Source: Agathobacter sp.
Lineage (GTDB): Bacteria; Bacillota; Clostridia; Lachnospirales; Lachnospiraceae
NCBI GenBank assembly: GCA_022775045.1
Contig: JALFLB010000051.1
Span: 51,812-115,811, forward strand
Reading direction: 5' to 3'
Length of the DNA: 64,000 bases
Positions 1-7,962 of the stretch are shown piece by piece. The number at the start of each line of letters is the position of its first letter. The first letter of the stretch is position 1. Position numbers and translations under genes: made by a program. Under the pieces are notes generated by a model. It was not told where the DNA came from and searched no databases. It saw nothing but the letters and a program-made list of their open reading frames with translations.

Positions 1-471
1 CTCAATCTGTGCCTTCAAATCATCAATTGTTTTAGAGTCTTTTTTGTTCTGTCCCTTTGCTTCATCCAATTCAACTTCCAGTTCCTTAATCCGCGCAATC
101 GCCTCATCCAAAGAACCATACTGGTACTGTGTATCTTCCACCTCATATTCGCCTTCCGGTTTTGGAAGAATCTTATTGATATATGGTACGTCTTTTAAAA
201 TCGGATAAAGAACAGAGGAACCAAATCCTCCCACATCACTCTTGATCAATATTGCAATTATTCCCAGCCAGATAGCGATGATCAGTACCGTAACCAAAGC
301 AAGAACCAGCTTTCCTCCTGCTTTCTCCTCTTCCTCCTCATCATCCATCTGTGCATTTTTTCCTGATGAATCCTTTGGCTGCTTTCGCTTTCTCTCTTTT
401 TTCTTCTTTTTCTTCCGGTCACCCGTCTCATCGATTTTCTCGTCTTCAACGAGATCTTTTTCATCCGCCAT
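1..471 (-). CDS. MotE-like flagellar membrane protein, 3' end off the window
   Basis: Open leftward frame of 157 codons that reaches the window edge without a stop. The N-terminus is very acidic, then very basic (a run of Lys at about residues 19-25). A single membrane helix follows at about residues 53-76 (KLVLALVTVLIIAIWLG), and the outer part begins a coiled coil (LDEAIARIKELEVELDEAK). In clostridial flagellar operons the gene after fliJ is often a MotE/MgtE-N-domain protein, which chaperones the stator protein MotB. Topology and position fit that role, but the diagnostic C-terminal domain is not in the window. It starts 11 bases after the fliJ stop, so it is probably cotranscribed. Confidence 0.6.
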   Translation of the reverse strand, partial: MADEKDLVEDEKIDETGDRKKKKKKERKRKQPKDSSGKNAQMDDEEEEEKAGGKLVLALVTVLIIAIWLGIIAILIKSDVGGFGSSVLYPILKDVPYINKILPKPEGEYEVEDTQYQYGSLDEAIARIKELEVELDEAKGQNKKDSKTIDDLKAQIE

Positions 472-482
472 GGTATTCTCCC

Positions 483-923
483 TTATTTATTGTTATAAGT
501 ATAGCTGACCAACTCGTCAATCTCCTTAGTTTCCGCTACCGCAAGCTCCTGCTTAAATTCATCGAATGCTTTTTCCCGCAATTTCTCGTGAATCTTGCGT
601 TCCTGCATCACTTCATTCAAGGCATTCCTTGCAGCATCCAGTTCCTTTTGTGCTTTATGTACCTCCATCATCTGTCTTCGAACTAACGTCTTCATATTGT
701 TCAGATTTTCGCGTGCATGCGTTACATTCTGAATATCCAGTTTTCCCTGCACAGCCTCCCTGAGTGCTTTTTCATATCCCACTCTGCGAACGATCATTTC
801 CTGCAGGCGTTGCTGTTCCTCAAGATATTTCTGATTGGCAATACTGTATGCCATCTTTGCCTGGGTTTCAAGCTTTTGTTTGATATTCAGCACATTCTGC
901 ATGCGATAGACGAATTTAGCCAT
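483..923 (-). CDS. fliJ: Flagellar export protein FliJ
   Basis: Protein of 146 residues, almost wholly alpha-helical coiled coil, beginning MAKFVYRMQNVLNIKQKLE. Length and the opening motif match the FliJ family. FliJ is a soluble stalk-like subunit of the flagellar type III export apparatus. It fits into the FliI hexamer like the gamma subunit of F1-ATPase and couples it to the export gate. It lies directly after fliI and before the MotE-like gene. FliJ sequences are poorly conserved, so the call rests on length, coiled-coil character and operon position together. Confidence 0.85.
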   Translation of the reverse strand: MAKFVYRMQNVLNIKQKLETQAKMAYSIANQKYLEEQQRLQEMIVRRVGYEKALREAVQGKLDIQNVTHARENLNNMKTLVRRQMMEVHKAQKELDAARNALNEVMQERKIHEKLREKAFDEFKQELAVAETKEIDELVSYTYNNK

Positions 924-943
924 ATTTTCTTTTCACCTTTCGT

Positions 944-2254
944 CTAATTTTCAAATACCTTTGCCAGAAGTTCAATCTCCTCATCAAAGGCAAATTGCTC
1001 ATCGGTCTGCTGGCACAAAAACGTGTTGACCTCCTTGATTTTGTGAATTGCATAATCAATCTCCGGATTCGATCCACTCTTATATGCTCCGATATTGATC
1101 AGATCCTCAGCCTCCTGATACGTAGCCAGCACGTTTTTTAATTTTCCAGCAAGTTCCTTATGTTCCTTACTGACAATCGAGCTCATAACACGGGAAATAC
1201 TCTGCAGAATATCAATTGCCGGATAATGATTCTTGTGACCAAGCTTTCGATCCAACATAATATGTCCATCCAGAATACCTCTGGCAGTATCGGTAATCGG
1301 TTCATTGAAATCATCCCCGTCTACAAGTACGGTATAAAGTCCTGTGATCGACCCTTTTTCATTCGTACCGGCACGCTCTAAAAGCTTTGGCATCTCCGAG
1401 TACACACTCGGTGGATAACCTCTTGTCACCGGCGGTTCCCCTGACGCAAGTCCGATTTCACGCTGCGCCTGAGAAAAGCGTGTCATGGAATCCATCATCA
1501 GAAGAACATCCTTCCCTTGATCACGAAAATATTCTGCCACAGCGGTTGCTGTTTTTGCACATTTATTCCGGATTAGCGCTGGTTTGTCTGAAGTTGCCAC
1601 AACCACTACCGATCTTGCCATACCTTCCGGTCCGAGGTCCCGCTCAATAAATTCGCGAACCTCTCTTCCACGCTCTCCAATCAGTGCAATCACATTAATA
1701 TCTGCCTTTGTATTGCGTGCAAACATTCCAAGCAGCGTACTTTTTCCAACACCGGAGCCTGCAAACACACCGATTCGTTGTCCTTTCCCAACGGTAATCA
1801 ATCCATCTACCGCTTTTACGCCAAGTGGCAGTACTTCACTGATGATCCGCCGTGCCATTGGATCCGGCGGATCCTTCTCAAGCGGATAGTATTCCCCATG
1901 GATTTTCTCATCCGAATCTGTCAGACGTCCGATTCCATCCAGCGTATGTCCAAGCAGTTCATCACCTACCAAAACAGATAATGGATGCCCCGTATTCTCT
2001 ACGATACATCCAACTCCAACACCTTCAACACTGTCAATCGGCATGAGAATCAGCTGAGAATCATGAAAGCCTACCACCTCAGCAATCACATAATCCCGAC
2101 TCCCCTCATCCGGATAAATCCTGCACAAATCCCCGAGGCGCGCTTTCGGTCCAACTGATTCAATTGTAAGTCCAACTATTTTGACGACTTTTCCATAGCT
2201 TTTGTAATACTTGCGTTCCAAAAGCTGCAAATACTTCTCGGCTTCTTTTTCCAC
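944..2254 (-). CDS. fliI: Flagellum-specific ATPase FliI
   Basis: Protein of 436 residues, normal length for the flagellar export ATPase. The P-loop GSGVGKST is at about residues 166-173, preceded by the family motif DGLITVGKGQRIG. The Walker B region is LLMMDSMTRFSQAQREIGLA, and the family block ASGEPPVTRGYPPSV follows. FliI forms a hexamer at the base of the flagellum, drives substrate unloading and works with FliH and FliJ. The gene lies between fliH and fliJ in the usual order, and all motifs are intact. Confidence 0.97.
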   Translation of the reverse strand: MEKEAEKYLQLLERKYYKSYGKVVKIVGLTIESVGPKARLGDLCRIYPDEGSRDYVIAEVVGFHDSQLILMPIDSVEGVGVGCIVENTGHPLSVLVGDELLGHTLDGIGRLTDSDEKIHGEYYPLEKDPPDPMARRIISEVLPLGVKAVDGLITVGKGQRIGVFAGSGVGKSTLLGMFARNTKADINVIALIGERGREVREFIERDLGPEGMARSVVVVATSDKPALIRNKCAKTATAVAEYFRDQGKDVLLMMDSMTRFSQAQREIGLASGEPPVTRGYPPSVYSEMPKLLERAGTNEKGSITGLYTVLVDGDDFNEPITDTARGILDGHIMLDRKLGHKNHYPAIDILQSISRVMSSIVSKEHKELAGKLKNVLATYQEAEDLINIGAYKSGSNPEIDYAIHKIKEVNTFLCQQTDEQFAFDEEIELLAKVFEN

Positions 2255-2271
2255 AAATTTTACTCCGTTTT

Positions 2272-3093
2272 CTATACAAGTGATCGAATATCCTTAATCA
2301 GATTTGTAAGCTGCGTATCTACTCCGCAGTCAAAAACACCATACGGAGTCTCAATCTGGCACTGGCCATCTGCAAGCTTGTTGTCATGCATAAACTCGAT
2401 TGCCACATCCGCCCCGACCTGTTCGCGAAGCTCGTCCAAATGTTCTCCCAGCATCATACGATCTTCATCATTGACACGAATACGAATTTTATCACCTGGA
2501 TCAACATCCATCAATGTATTAGTCACAAGAGCAAGCAGAATTTCTCTTTTATCAGAGAACTGGATTTGAAAAACCTTTTCAAAAGCGAGTGCTACTGCAT
2601 CTACAATATCCGCTTCAAGGCACTCCATCCTGCTCTGGTATGCCTCAGAAAGCTCTTTCCTGCGCGTATCCATCTCTTCCTCAAGGGTTGCACGTCTGGC
2701 CGCAAATTCGGCCTCTTTTTCCGCGACTCCTTCCTGAAACCCTAATTGTTTCTGTTCCTCAAAGAGATCCTTTACCTGTTCCCGAGCCTCCTCAAGAATC
2801 GTTTCTGCTTCCGCTCTTGCCCTGGCTGTGATTTCCTCAGCTTCAGCTCTGGCCACTTCCATCGCTTCACTTTTCATGGCCTCAATATCAATTTTTTGAA
2901 TCTCCATGCCTTCAGAAAATTCATATTCCCGAGAATCTCCCGGCAGTTCAATCTTCTCATTCTCCGGCACCGGTGCACCTGTTCCAATCTCCTGCAGACG
3001 TTCATTGATTTTCGCATTAGAATTAATAATACGCATCCCTTCACCGGAATTGATGACATAACACTGTTTCAACAAATTAGACAACGATATCAT
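2272..3093 (-). CDS. fliH: Flagellar assembly protein FliH
   Basis: Protein of about 273 residues with a long Glu/Ala/Arg-rich helix in the middle (about residues 70-140) and a conserved C-terminal part ending GVFDCGVDTQLTNLIKDI, as in FliH and type III secretion stator proteins. FliH binds the FliI N-terminus and anchors the ATPase to the C ring. The 5' end overlaps the fliG stop. The start is uncertain: ATG at 3093 sits very close to GGAGG, and a TTG a few codons later (reading MSNLLKQCYVI) has better spacing. The overlap suggests translational coupling to fliG. Confidence 0.85.
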   Translation of the reverse strand: MISLSNLLKQCYVINSGEGMRIINSNAKINERLQEIGTGAPVPENEKIELPGDSREYEFSEGMEIQKIDIEAMKSEAMEVARAEAEEITARARAEAETILEEAREQVKDLFEEQKQLGFQEGVAEKEAEFAARRATLEEEMDTRRKELSEAYQSRMECLEADIVDAVALAFEKVFQIQFSDKREILLALVTNTLMDVDPGDKIRIRVNDEDRMMLGEHLDELREQVGADVAIEFMHDNKLADGQCQIETPYGVFDCGVDTQLTNLIKDIRSLV

Positions 3094-4081
3094 CACCTCC
3101 GCCACGGGAAATCACAATTTCACCTGCATCCTCAAGCTTACGAATTACACCGACAATCTTCTGCTGAGCCTCCTCAACATCCTTCATACGAACAGGTCCC
3201 ATATAATCCATATCTTCCTTAATCATAGCAGCCAGACGCTTGGAAAGATTCTTAAATACAACATTCTGAACTTCCTCCGTCGTATTCTTGAGGGCAAGCT
3301 CCAGATCTGCATTTTCCACATCACGCAGCACACGCTGAATTGCGCGATCGTCCAAAAGCAGAATATCCTCGAAAACGAACATCTTCTTGCGGATTTCGTC
3401 TGCAAGCTCCGGTTCTTCAATCTCAAGAGACTCCATAATATGTTTTTCTGTACCACGGTCTACATTGTTCAAAATACTTACAATTGCGTCAATACCGCCG
3501 ACAATGGTGTAATCCTGATTTACAAGAGATGCCAGCTTTCGCTCAAGCACACTCTCTACTTCCTTGATCACATCCGGAGAAGTACGGTCCATCGTTGCAA
3601 TACGTTTTGCTACATCCGCCTGCTTTTCCGGCGGCAATGCACCAAGCACCAAAGACGCCTGTGCCGGTGACAAATAAGAGAGAATCATCGCAATCGTCTG
3701 TGGGTGCTCATCCTGTATAAAATTTAGAAGCTGACTCGGATCTGTTTTCCGTACAAATTCAAACGGACGTACCTGCAATGATGCCGTCAGCTTGGCAATA
3801 ACTCCCTGTGCCTTGTCATTGCCAAGCGCTTTTTCAAGAAGTTCCTTTGCATATCCAATACCGCCTTCTGCAATATACTGCTGTGCAAGACATACCTGAT
3901 AAAATTCCTCCAGCACATCCTCCTTCGTCTGAGGCGAAACGCTTCGTGTGTTAGCAATCTCAAGGGTCAGCTCTTCAATTTCATCCTCCTTCAGGTGCTT
4001 AAAGATGGTAGCTGCCTTCTCTGGTCCTAATGTGATCAAAAGAATCGCTGCCTTCTGTACTCCTGTGTAAGATTCACTCAT
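3077..4081 (-). CDS. fliG: Flagellar motor switch protein FliG
   Basis: Protein of 334 residues, standard FliG length. The N-terminal domain (AAILLITLGPEKAATIFKHL) binds FliF. The middle domain carries the FliM-binding EHPQT motif (QDEHPQTIAMILSYL). The C-terminal domain has the charged torque helix (DLELALKNTTEEVQNVVFKN). FliG sits on the cytoplasmic face of the MS ring and converts stator force into rotation. The gene follows fliF closely and overlaps fliH. Confidence 0.97.
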   Translation of the reverse strand: MSESYTGVQKAAILLITLGPEKAATIFKHLKEDEIEELTLEIANTRSVSPQTKEDVLEEFYQVCLAQQYIAEGGIGYAKELLEKALGNDKAQGVIAKLTASLQVRPFEFVRKTDPSQLLNFIQDEHPQTIAMILSYLSPAQASLVLGALPPEKQADVAKRIATMDRTSPDVIKEVESVLERKLASLVNQDYTIVGGIDAIVSILNNVDRGTEKHIMESLEIEEPELADEIRKKMFVFEDILLLDDRAIQRVLRDVENADLELALKNTTEEVQNVVFKNLSKRLAAMIKEDMDYMGPVRMKDVEEAQQKIVGVIRKLEDAGEIVISRGGGDDIVV

Positions 4082-4084
4082 ACA

Positions 4085-5710
4085 TTACTCCCAATCCTCG
4101 TTCAGCCAGTTGCGGAGCAGAAGCGCTGCCGCACTTGGGTTTTCATCAACGAATTTTTCTATCAATAACCGGGTCTCCGACTTTTCTGAGTATCCGATAT
4201 CTTCCAAATTCTCAGCTGCCGCATCTGCCGTCGATTCCAGCAAAGCCTCAACAGACAACTCTGGTTCCGGCTCTGTCTCCTTTTGTTTTCTCGTGCTGCG
4301 GAATACAACATATCCAAGTAGAGCAAAAATAAGAACTGCAAGAAGAATCTGAAGAATATCGGTCACACCGATTCCCTTCTTGCCGGACTCAACAAACTGT
4401 GGGCGCTCATAGCACACAAAGGAAATTTTATCTGTACTGATGCCTGTTGCCTGCGAAATCAGATTCAAATCATCCTGACTTACCTGAACCTGCACCGGAT
4501 CACTGTGCGCAGCCTTAAACTCTGCGAAGGTCGTTCCGTCCAGCTCTCCGGTTTTCTTCATTTCATCTTCATCATAAACGATCCATCTTGTGGCGGTAAC
4601 CGCAATAGAACTGTTCTCCGGGTTCACTTCTCCACCACTGTTGGTTGTCTTGGAGGTCTTCTCATTCGGTGCATATGTTTCATCAAGCTTGGAAACACTC
4701 GAAGAAGACGGCTCACCATCCTCCGTCAGATATGTTGGTGTATCATCATTAGAGTCGGTTCCCGGCACTGCGGCCTGACCGCCGGTTGCCTCAGCATTAT
4801 ACTCTGACTTTGTCAGAGGTTCACCCTGATCCTGCCCATCATTATGCCAATACTCATGAGTTGCCGTCTCAACCTGATCAAAATTCACATCAAGATTAGT
4901 CACTGCCTGCACATTGGAATACATTCCGGATTCCACAAGCATATTCTCAACCTTGGTTTCCATCATATTCTGCAGTTTCTGGGTCGTATCCAGCTTCGAA
5001 GATAAAATGGCAGCATCTGAATCCTGATCTGCACCCGAATACAAAATCTTAGAGGTCTTCTGATCCAGAATTGTAATCTTTTCCGTCGAATCATTTCCAA
5101 GAGCTGTAGCCACAAGACGGGCAACGGAATACGCCTGATTGCTGTCCATATCACCGGTCAGTTCCAGAGAAACGCTCGCCGAACTTTCCTGCATCCGGGA
5201 AATCAAAGTTCCATCATCGGTCGGAATATCCAAAGTCACCTTTGCTGACGCAATCAGATCATTTGCTGCAAGAGCCTCCTCCATCTTTGTCTCCAGATAA
5301 GCCTTGTAAAGTTTCTGCTTATCCGCTTCCGTCGTGGAAAAGCCACCGCCAACCACATCGTTGATATCAGCCTTGGTCAGGTCAAATCCCATTGTCGCGA
5401 TATCATTCGATCCGAGCAGCATATTGGCTGCATTCTCATCATCTTTATTAACTTCAAAGTGTGTCGTATTCGTCACCTTATAACGAATGCTTCCATCACT
5501 GTCAAGCAACTCCTTCACCTGACTGGCCTGCTTGGTATTCTCACAATCAATCAGTGTTGTATAAGTCGGTCTCGAAACCACAACACTTAAAATTACCAGT
5601 GCCAGAATAACCACTGCCGTCAGACTTATCATCAATGTTTTCTGCTTGGTATTAAACTTTTTCCACCACTCAGTCACACGGCTGAGTATTTTCTGTACCT
5701 GTTCTGGCAT
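4085..5710 (-). CDS. fliF: Flagellar MS-ring protein FliF
   Basis: Protein of 541 residues with a membrane helix at about 26-46 (TLMISLTAVVILALVILSVV) and a second near 440-460 (ILQILLAVLIFALLGYVVF). The ring-building domains between them include the family block DLTKADINDVVGGGFSTTEA. The cytoplasmic tail ends LLIEKFVDENPSAAALLLRN, the part that binds FliG. FliF forms the MS ring on which the motor and export gate assemble. The periplasmic insert (about 290-350) is rich in Ser, Thr and Glu, a region that varies among species. Confidence 0.97.
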   Translation of the reverse strand: MPEQVQKILSRVTEWWKKFNTKQKTLMISLTAVVILALVILSVVVSRPTYTTLIDCENTKQASQVKELLDSDGSIRYKVTNTTHFEVNKDDENAANMLLGSNDIATMGFDLTKADINDVVGGGFSTTEADKQKLYKAYLETKMEEALAANDLIASAKVTLDIPTDDGTLISRMQESSASVSLELTGDMDSNQAYSVARLVATALGNDSTEKITILDQKTSKILYSGADQDSDAAILSSKLDTTQKLQNMMETKVENMLVESGMYSNVQAVTNLDVNFDQVETATHEYWHNDGQDQGEPLTKSEYNAEATGGQAAVPGTDSNDDTPTYLTEDGEPSSSSVSKLDETYAPNEKTSKTTNSGGEVNPENSSIAVTATRWIVYDEDEMKKTGELDGTTFAEFKAAHSDPVQVQVSQDDLNLISQATGISTDKISFVCYERPQFVESGKKGIGVTDILQILLAVLIFALLGYVVFRSTRKQKETEPEPELSVEALLESTADAAAENLEDIGYSEKSETRLLIEKFVDENPSAAALLLRNWLNEDWE

Positions 5711-5728
5711 GTTCTCTATCCTCGCTTA

Positions 5729-6040
5729 CTAAATTGACATCTGCATAATTTCTTTATAACCATCGATCAGCTTATCACGCACTGCAACGGTATACTGAAG
5801 TGCAATATTGGCCTTTGTTTCCGCCACCAGTAAATCATGTGGATTATCTGCTTCTCCCAAAGCAAACCGGACCTCCTCCGATTCTGCTTTCTTCTGCAAT
5901 TCATTCGTTTCATCCACAGACTTCATTGCAGCCGAGAGAACTGAACTAAAGCTGTCATCCTCTCCCTCAATCAGATTGGTTTTCTGTGCAAATGTATTTA
6001 AATAATCAGAAGTCACACCTGATAACTGTGTTATATCCAT
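5729..6040 (-). CDS. fliE: Flagellar hook-basal body protein FliE
   Basis: Small protein of 103 residues ending ALQYTVAVRDKLIDGYKEIM, which carries the conserved FliE C-terminal pattern. FliE links the MS ring to the proximal rod. The start is placed at 6040 (MDITQL), nine bases after GAGAGG, because the in-frame ATG at 6049 abuts that sequence. It lies between flgC and fliF, the usual position in Clostridia. Confidence 0.92.
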   Translation of the reverse strand: MDITQLSGVTSDYLNTFAQKTNLIEGEDDSFSSVLSAAMKSVDETNELQKKAESEEVRFALGEADNPHDLLVAETKANIALQYTVAVRDKLIDGYKEIMQMSI

Positions 6041-6087
6041 TGCTAACATCCTCTCTCAAATGATCTGTTTCAAGCTTCCGTCAGCCT

Positions 6088-6528
6088 CTACTGGCCAATG
6101 GAAAGTCCTGTCTGAGCCATGCTCTTCGTTGCCTCAAAAGCCGTCGCATTTGCTTCATACGCGCGGGTAGCATCGATCAGGTTCGTCATCTCCGTAACTG
6201 TGTTAACATTCGGATAAGAAACATAACCATTCTCATCTGCATCCGGATTTGACGGATCATACTCCATCACAAAATCTGTCTCCGTATCTTCTCTGACCGA
6301 TGTCACCTTTACTCCGTTCCCAATGGCTGCATTTTTTGATGCAGAATAAAACTGGGAAAACGGTGTCACCGGTCGTTCTGCAAATGTCACAATCTTGCGG
6401 CGGTACGGTCCCCCGCTCTCGGTCGATGTCGTGTTAACATTTGCAATATTCTCCGCAATGATATCGGTGCGGAACCGTTCTGCCGTCATTCCTGACGCGC
6501 TGATATTAAATGCCTGAAACATTGCCAT
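6088..6528 (-). CDS. flgC: Flagellar basal-body rod protein FlgC
   Basis: Protein of 146 residues with the N-terminal rod/hook motif (ISASGMTAERFRTDIIAENI, then NVNTT) and the C-terminal heptad segment (NVNTVTEMTNLIDATRAYEA) seen in FlgB, FlgC, FlgF and FlgG. It forms part of the proximal rod. It is translated from ATG at 6528 after AAGGGGG, 14 bases downstream of flgB. Confidence 0.96.
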   Translation of the reverse strand: MAMFQAFNISASGMTAERFRTDIIAENIANVNTTSTESGGPYRRKIVTFAERPVTPFSQFYSASKNAAIGNGVKVTSVREDTETDFVMEYDPSNPDADENGYVSYPNVNTVTEMTNLIDATRAYEANATAFEATKSMAQTGLSIGQ

Positions 6529-6542
6529 AAGTCTGTTCCCCC

Positions 6543-6932
6543 TTATTTAAGTACCGCTCTCATACGATTAAATTCATTGTTAATTGCCGCCGTAATTCCC
6601 TGATAGCGGATCTGTTCAGAAGCAAACTCTACTTCCTCTGTATCAATATCCACATTACTACCGTCTAAACGATATGAATAATTTGTCAAATCTGTATATA
6701 CAGCAGGCTCCAGGTTATCAAGATCCACCTGAGAAACTGTCGCATCAAGGGATTTCTGCTGACTGCCCAACAACTCATTTTTCAGTGTACTCTCAAAATC
6801 CAGATCACGGCGCTTGTATCCGGGTGTATCTACATTGGCAATATTATTGGTAAGAATGTTCTCTCTCTGCCAGCTCGCATCCGCAGCCTTGTTCAACACA
6901 TTCACATAGTTAAAAGCGTCTGTACTGAGCAT
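6543..6932 (-). CDS. flgB: Flagellar basal-body rod protein FlgB
   Basis: First gene of the leftward flagellar operon, about 129 residues. It carries the rod signature ENILTNNIANVDTPGYKRRD at about residues 30-49. Start chosen at 6932 (MLSTDAF), five bases after AAGGAGG, rather than the in-frame ATG upstream at 6947. FlgB forms the rod segment next to the MS ring together with FlgC and FliE. Confidence 0.96.
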   Translation of the reverse strand: MLSTDAFNYVNVLNKAADASWQRENILTNNIANVDTPGYKRRDLDFESTLKNELLGSQQKSLDATVSQVDLDNLEPAVYTDLTNYSYRLDGSNVDIDTEEVEFASEQIRYQGITAAINNEFNRMRAVLK

Positions 6933-6977
6933 ATATGCCTCCTTCATCTAGTGTACCTAATTATTCTATCATACTAA

Positions 6978-7005
6978 TTATAGTATACTTCCATCAAATT
7001 ACAAG
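6978..7005 (-). promoter_or_regulatory. Probable sigma-A-type promoter of the flagellar operon
   Basis: On the minus strand TTGTAA (7000-7005) is followed after 16 bases by TATAAT (6978-6983), about 45 bases upstream of flgB. No other promoter-like pair is obvious in the gap to codY. This is inferred from sequence only. CodY represses flagellar genes in some Bacillota, but I did not identify a convincing CodY box here. Confidence 0.45.
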
Positions 7006-7031
7006 TGCTTTTGTCAAAAAAAAGAGAAATA

Positions 7032-7070
7032 AAACAAAAAAGGGACCTATCTTCCCAAACAAGTCCCTTT
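7032..7070 (-). terminator. Rho-independent terminator after codY
   Basis: Minus-strand stem AAAGGGAC / GTCCCTTT (7063-7070 with 7039-7046), 16-base loop, followed by TTTTTGTTTTAT. It lies just past the codY stop and ahead of the flagellar promoter, so it separates the two transcription units. Confidence 0.8.
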
Positions 7071-7081
7071 CCACAATTCAT

Positions 7082-7861
7082 TTATTTGTTATTCCTGCGC
7101 TTGAGTTCTTCCAATTCATCAAACACCACATCGTTTACAACCTTAATATAGGTTCCCTTCATACCGGATGAGCGCGACTCAATGACACCGGCACTCTCAA
7201 ACTTGCGAAGTGCATTGACAATGACCGACCTTGTGATTCCCACACGATCCGCGATCTTGCTGGCCACCAAAATTCCCTCATTTCCATCCAGTTCCTCAAA
7301 TATATGCGTGATTGCTTTCAGTTCCGAAAAAGACAACGTGCTGATAGCCGACTTCACAATTGCCACTTTTCTTGCCTCTTCTGCACTCTCCTCATTCACA
7401 GAACGCATCATCTCAAGTCCCACAACTGTTGTACCATACTCTGTCAGGATGATGTCATCAATATCATACTCCCTCTCGCTCCGATACTCAAAAAGCGTAC
7501 CAAGCCGCTCTCCCGCAATATCGATTGGCGTAATGATTGCACGGTATCTGCGGGATTCCTCACCAAATCCCAACGTCTCGAGATTCACATTCTCTTTTGT
7601 AGAAAGAATGCCAAGGAGGCGCTCATTGAGTTCCGCATCAATAAATCCACCAACTTCATCCACAATCAGCTCCTTCAATTCATCCACACCATTGCAGACA
7701 CTTGAGCCGAGAACCTTTCCTTTCTTACTGATAACAAGAATATTCGAATCCAGAATTCCGGTGAGTACCTCACATATATCGTTAAACACCACTTTGGACG
7801 AATTATTGTTATGCAGCAACTTGTTTATTTTTCTGGTCTTGTCCAAAAGCTGAACACTCAT
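7082..7861 (-). CDS. codY: Global nutrient-responsive repressor CodY
   Basis: Protein of 259 residues, normal CodY length, beginning MSVQLLDKTRKINKLL. The N-terminal GAF domain (about 1-155) binds branched-chain amino acids in characterised homologues. The C-terminal winged helix-turn-helix is clear: ILVASKIADRVGITRSVIVN, then ALRKFESAGVIESRSSGMKG. In Bacillota CodY controls amino-acid synthesis, competence, motility and sporulation. It has its own terminator and sits between topA and the flagellar operon. Confidence 0.97.
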   Translation of the reverse strand: MSVQLLDKTRKINKLLHNNNSSKVVFNDICEVLTGILDSNILVISKKGKVLGSSVCNGVDELKELIVDEVGGFIDAELNERLLGILSTKENVNLETLGFGEESRRYRAIITPIDIAGERLGTLFEYRSEREYDIDDIILTEYGTTVVGLEMMRSVNEESAEEARKVAIVKSAISTLSFSELKAITHIFEELDGNEGILVASKIADRVGITRSVIVNALRKFESAGVIESRSSGMKGTYIKVVNDVVFDELEELKRRNNK

Positions 7862-7962
7862 ACATTTCCTCCTGCCATCTAAAAACCTATATCCTATAAT
7901 TTCAATTCAGCATGAGTTTAACACTATTTTTCTGACAATTCAATATTTTTTGTAAAATAAAG

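Noticed and set aside
7182..7853. Rightward 223-residue frame
   Set aside because: Exact antisense of codY, Ser-rich shadow.
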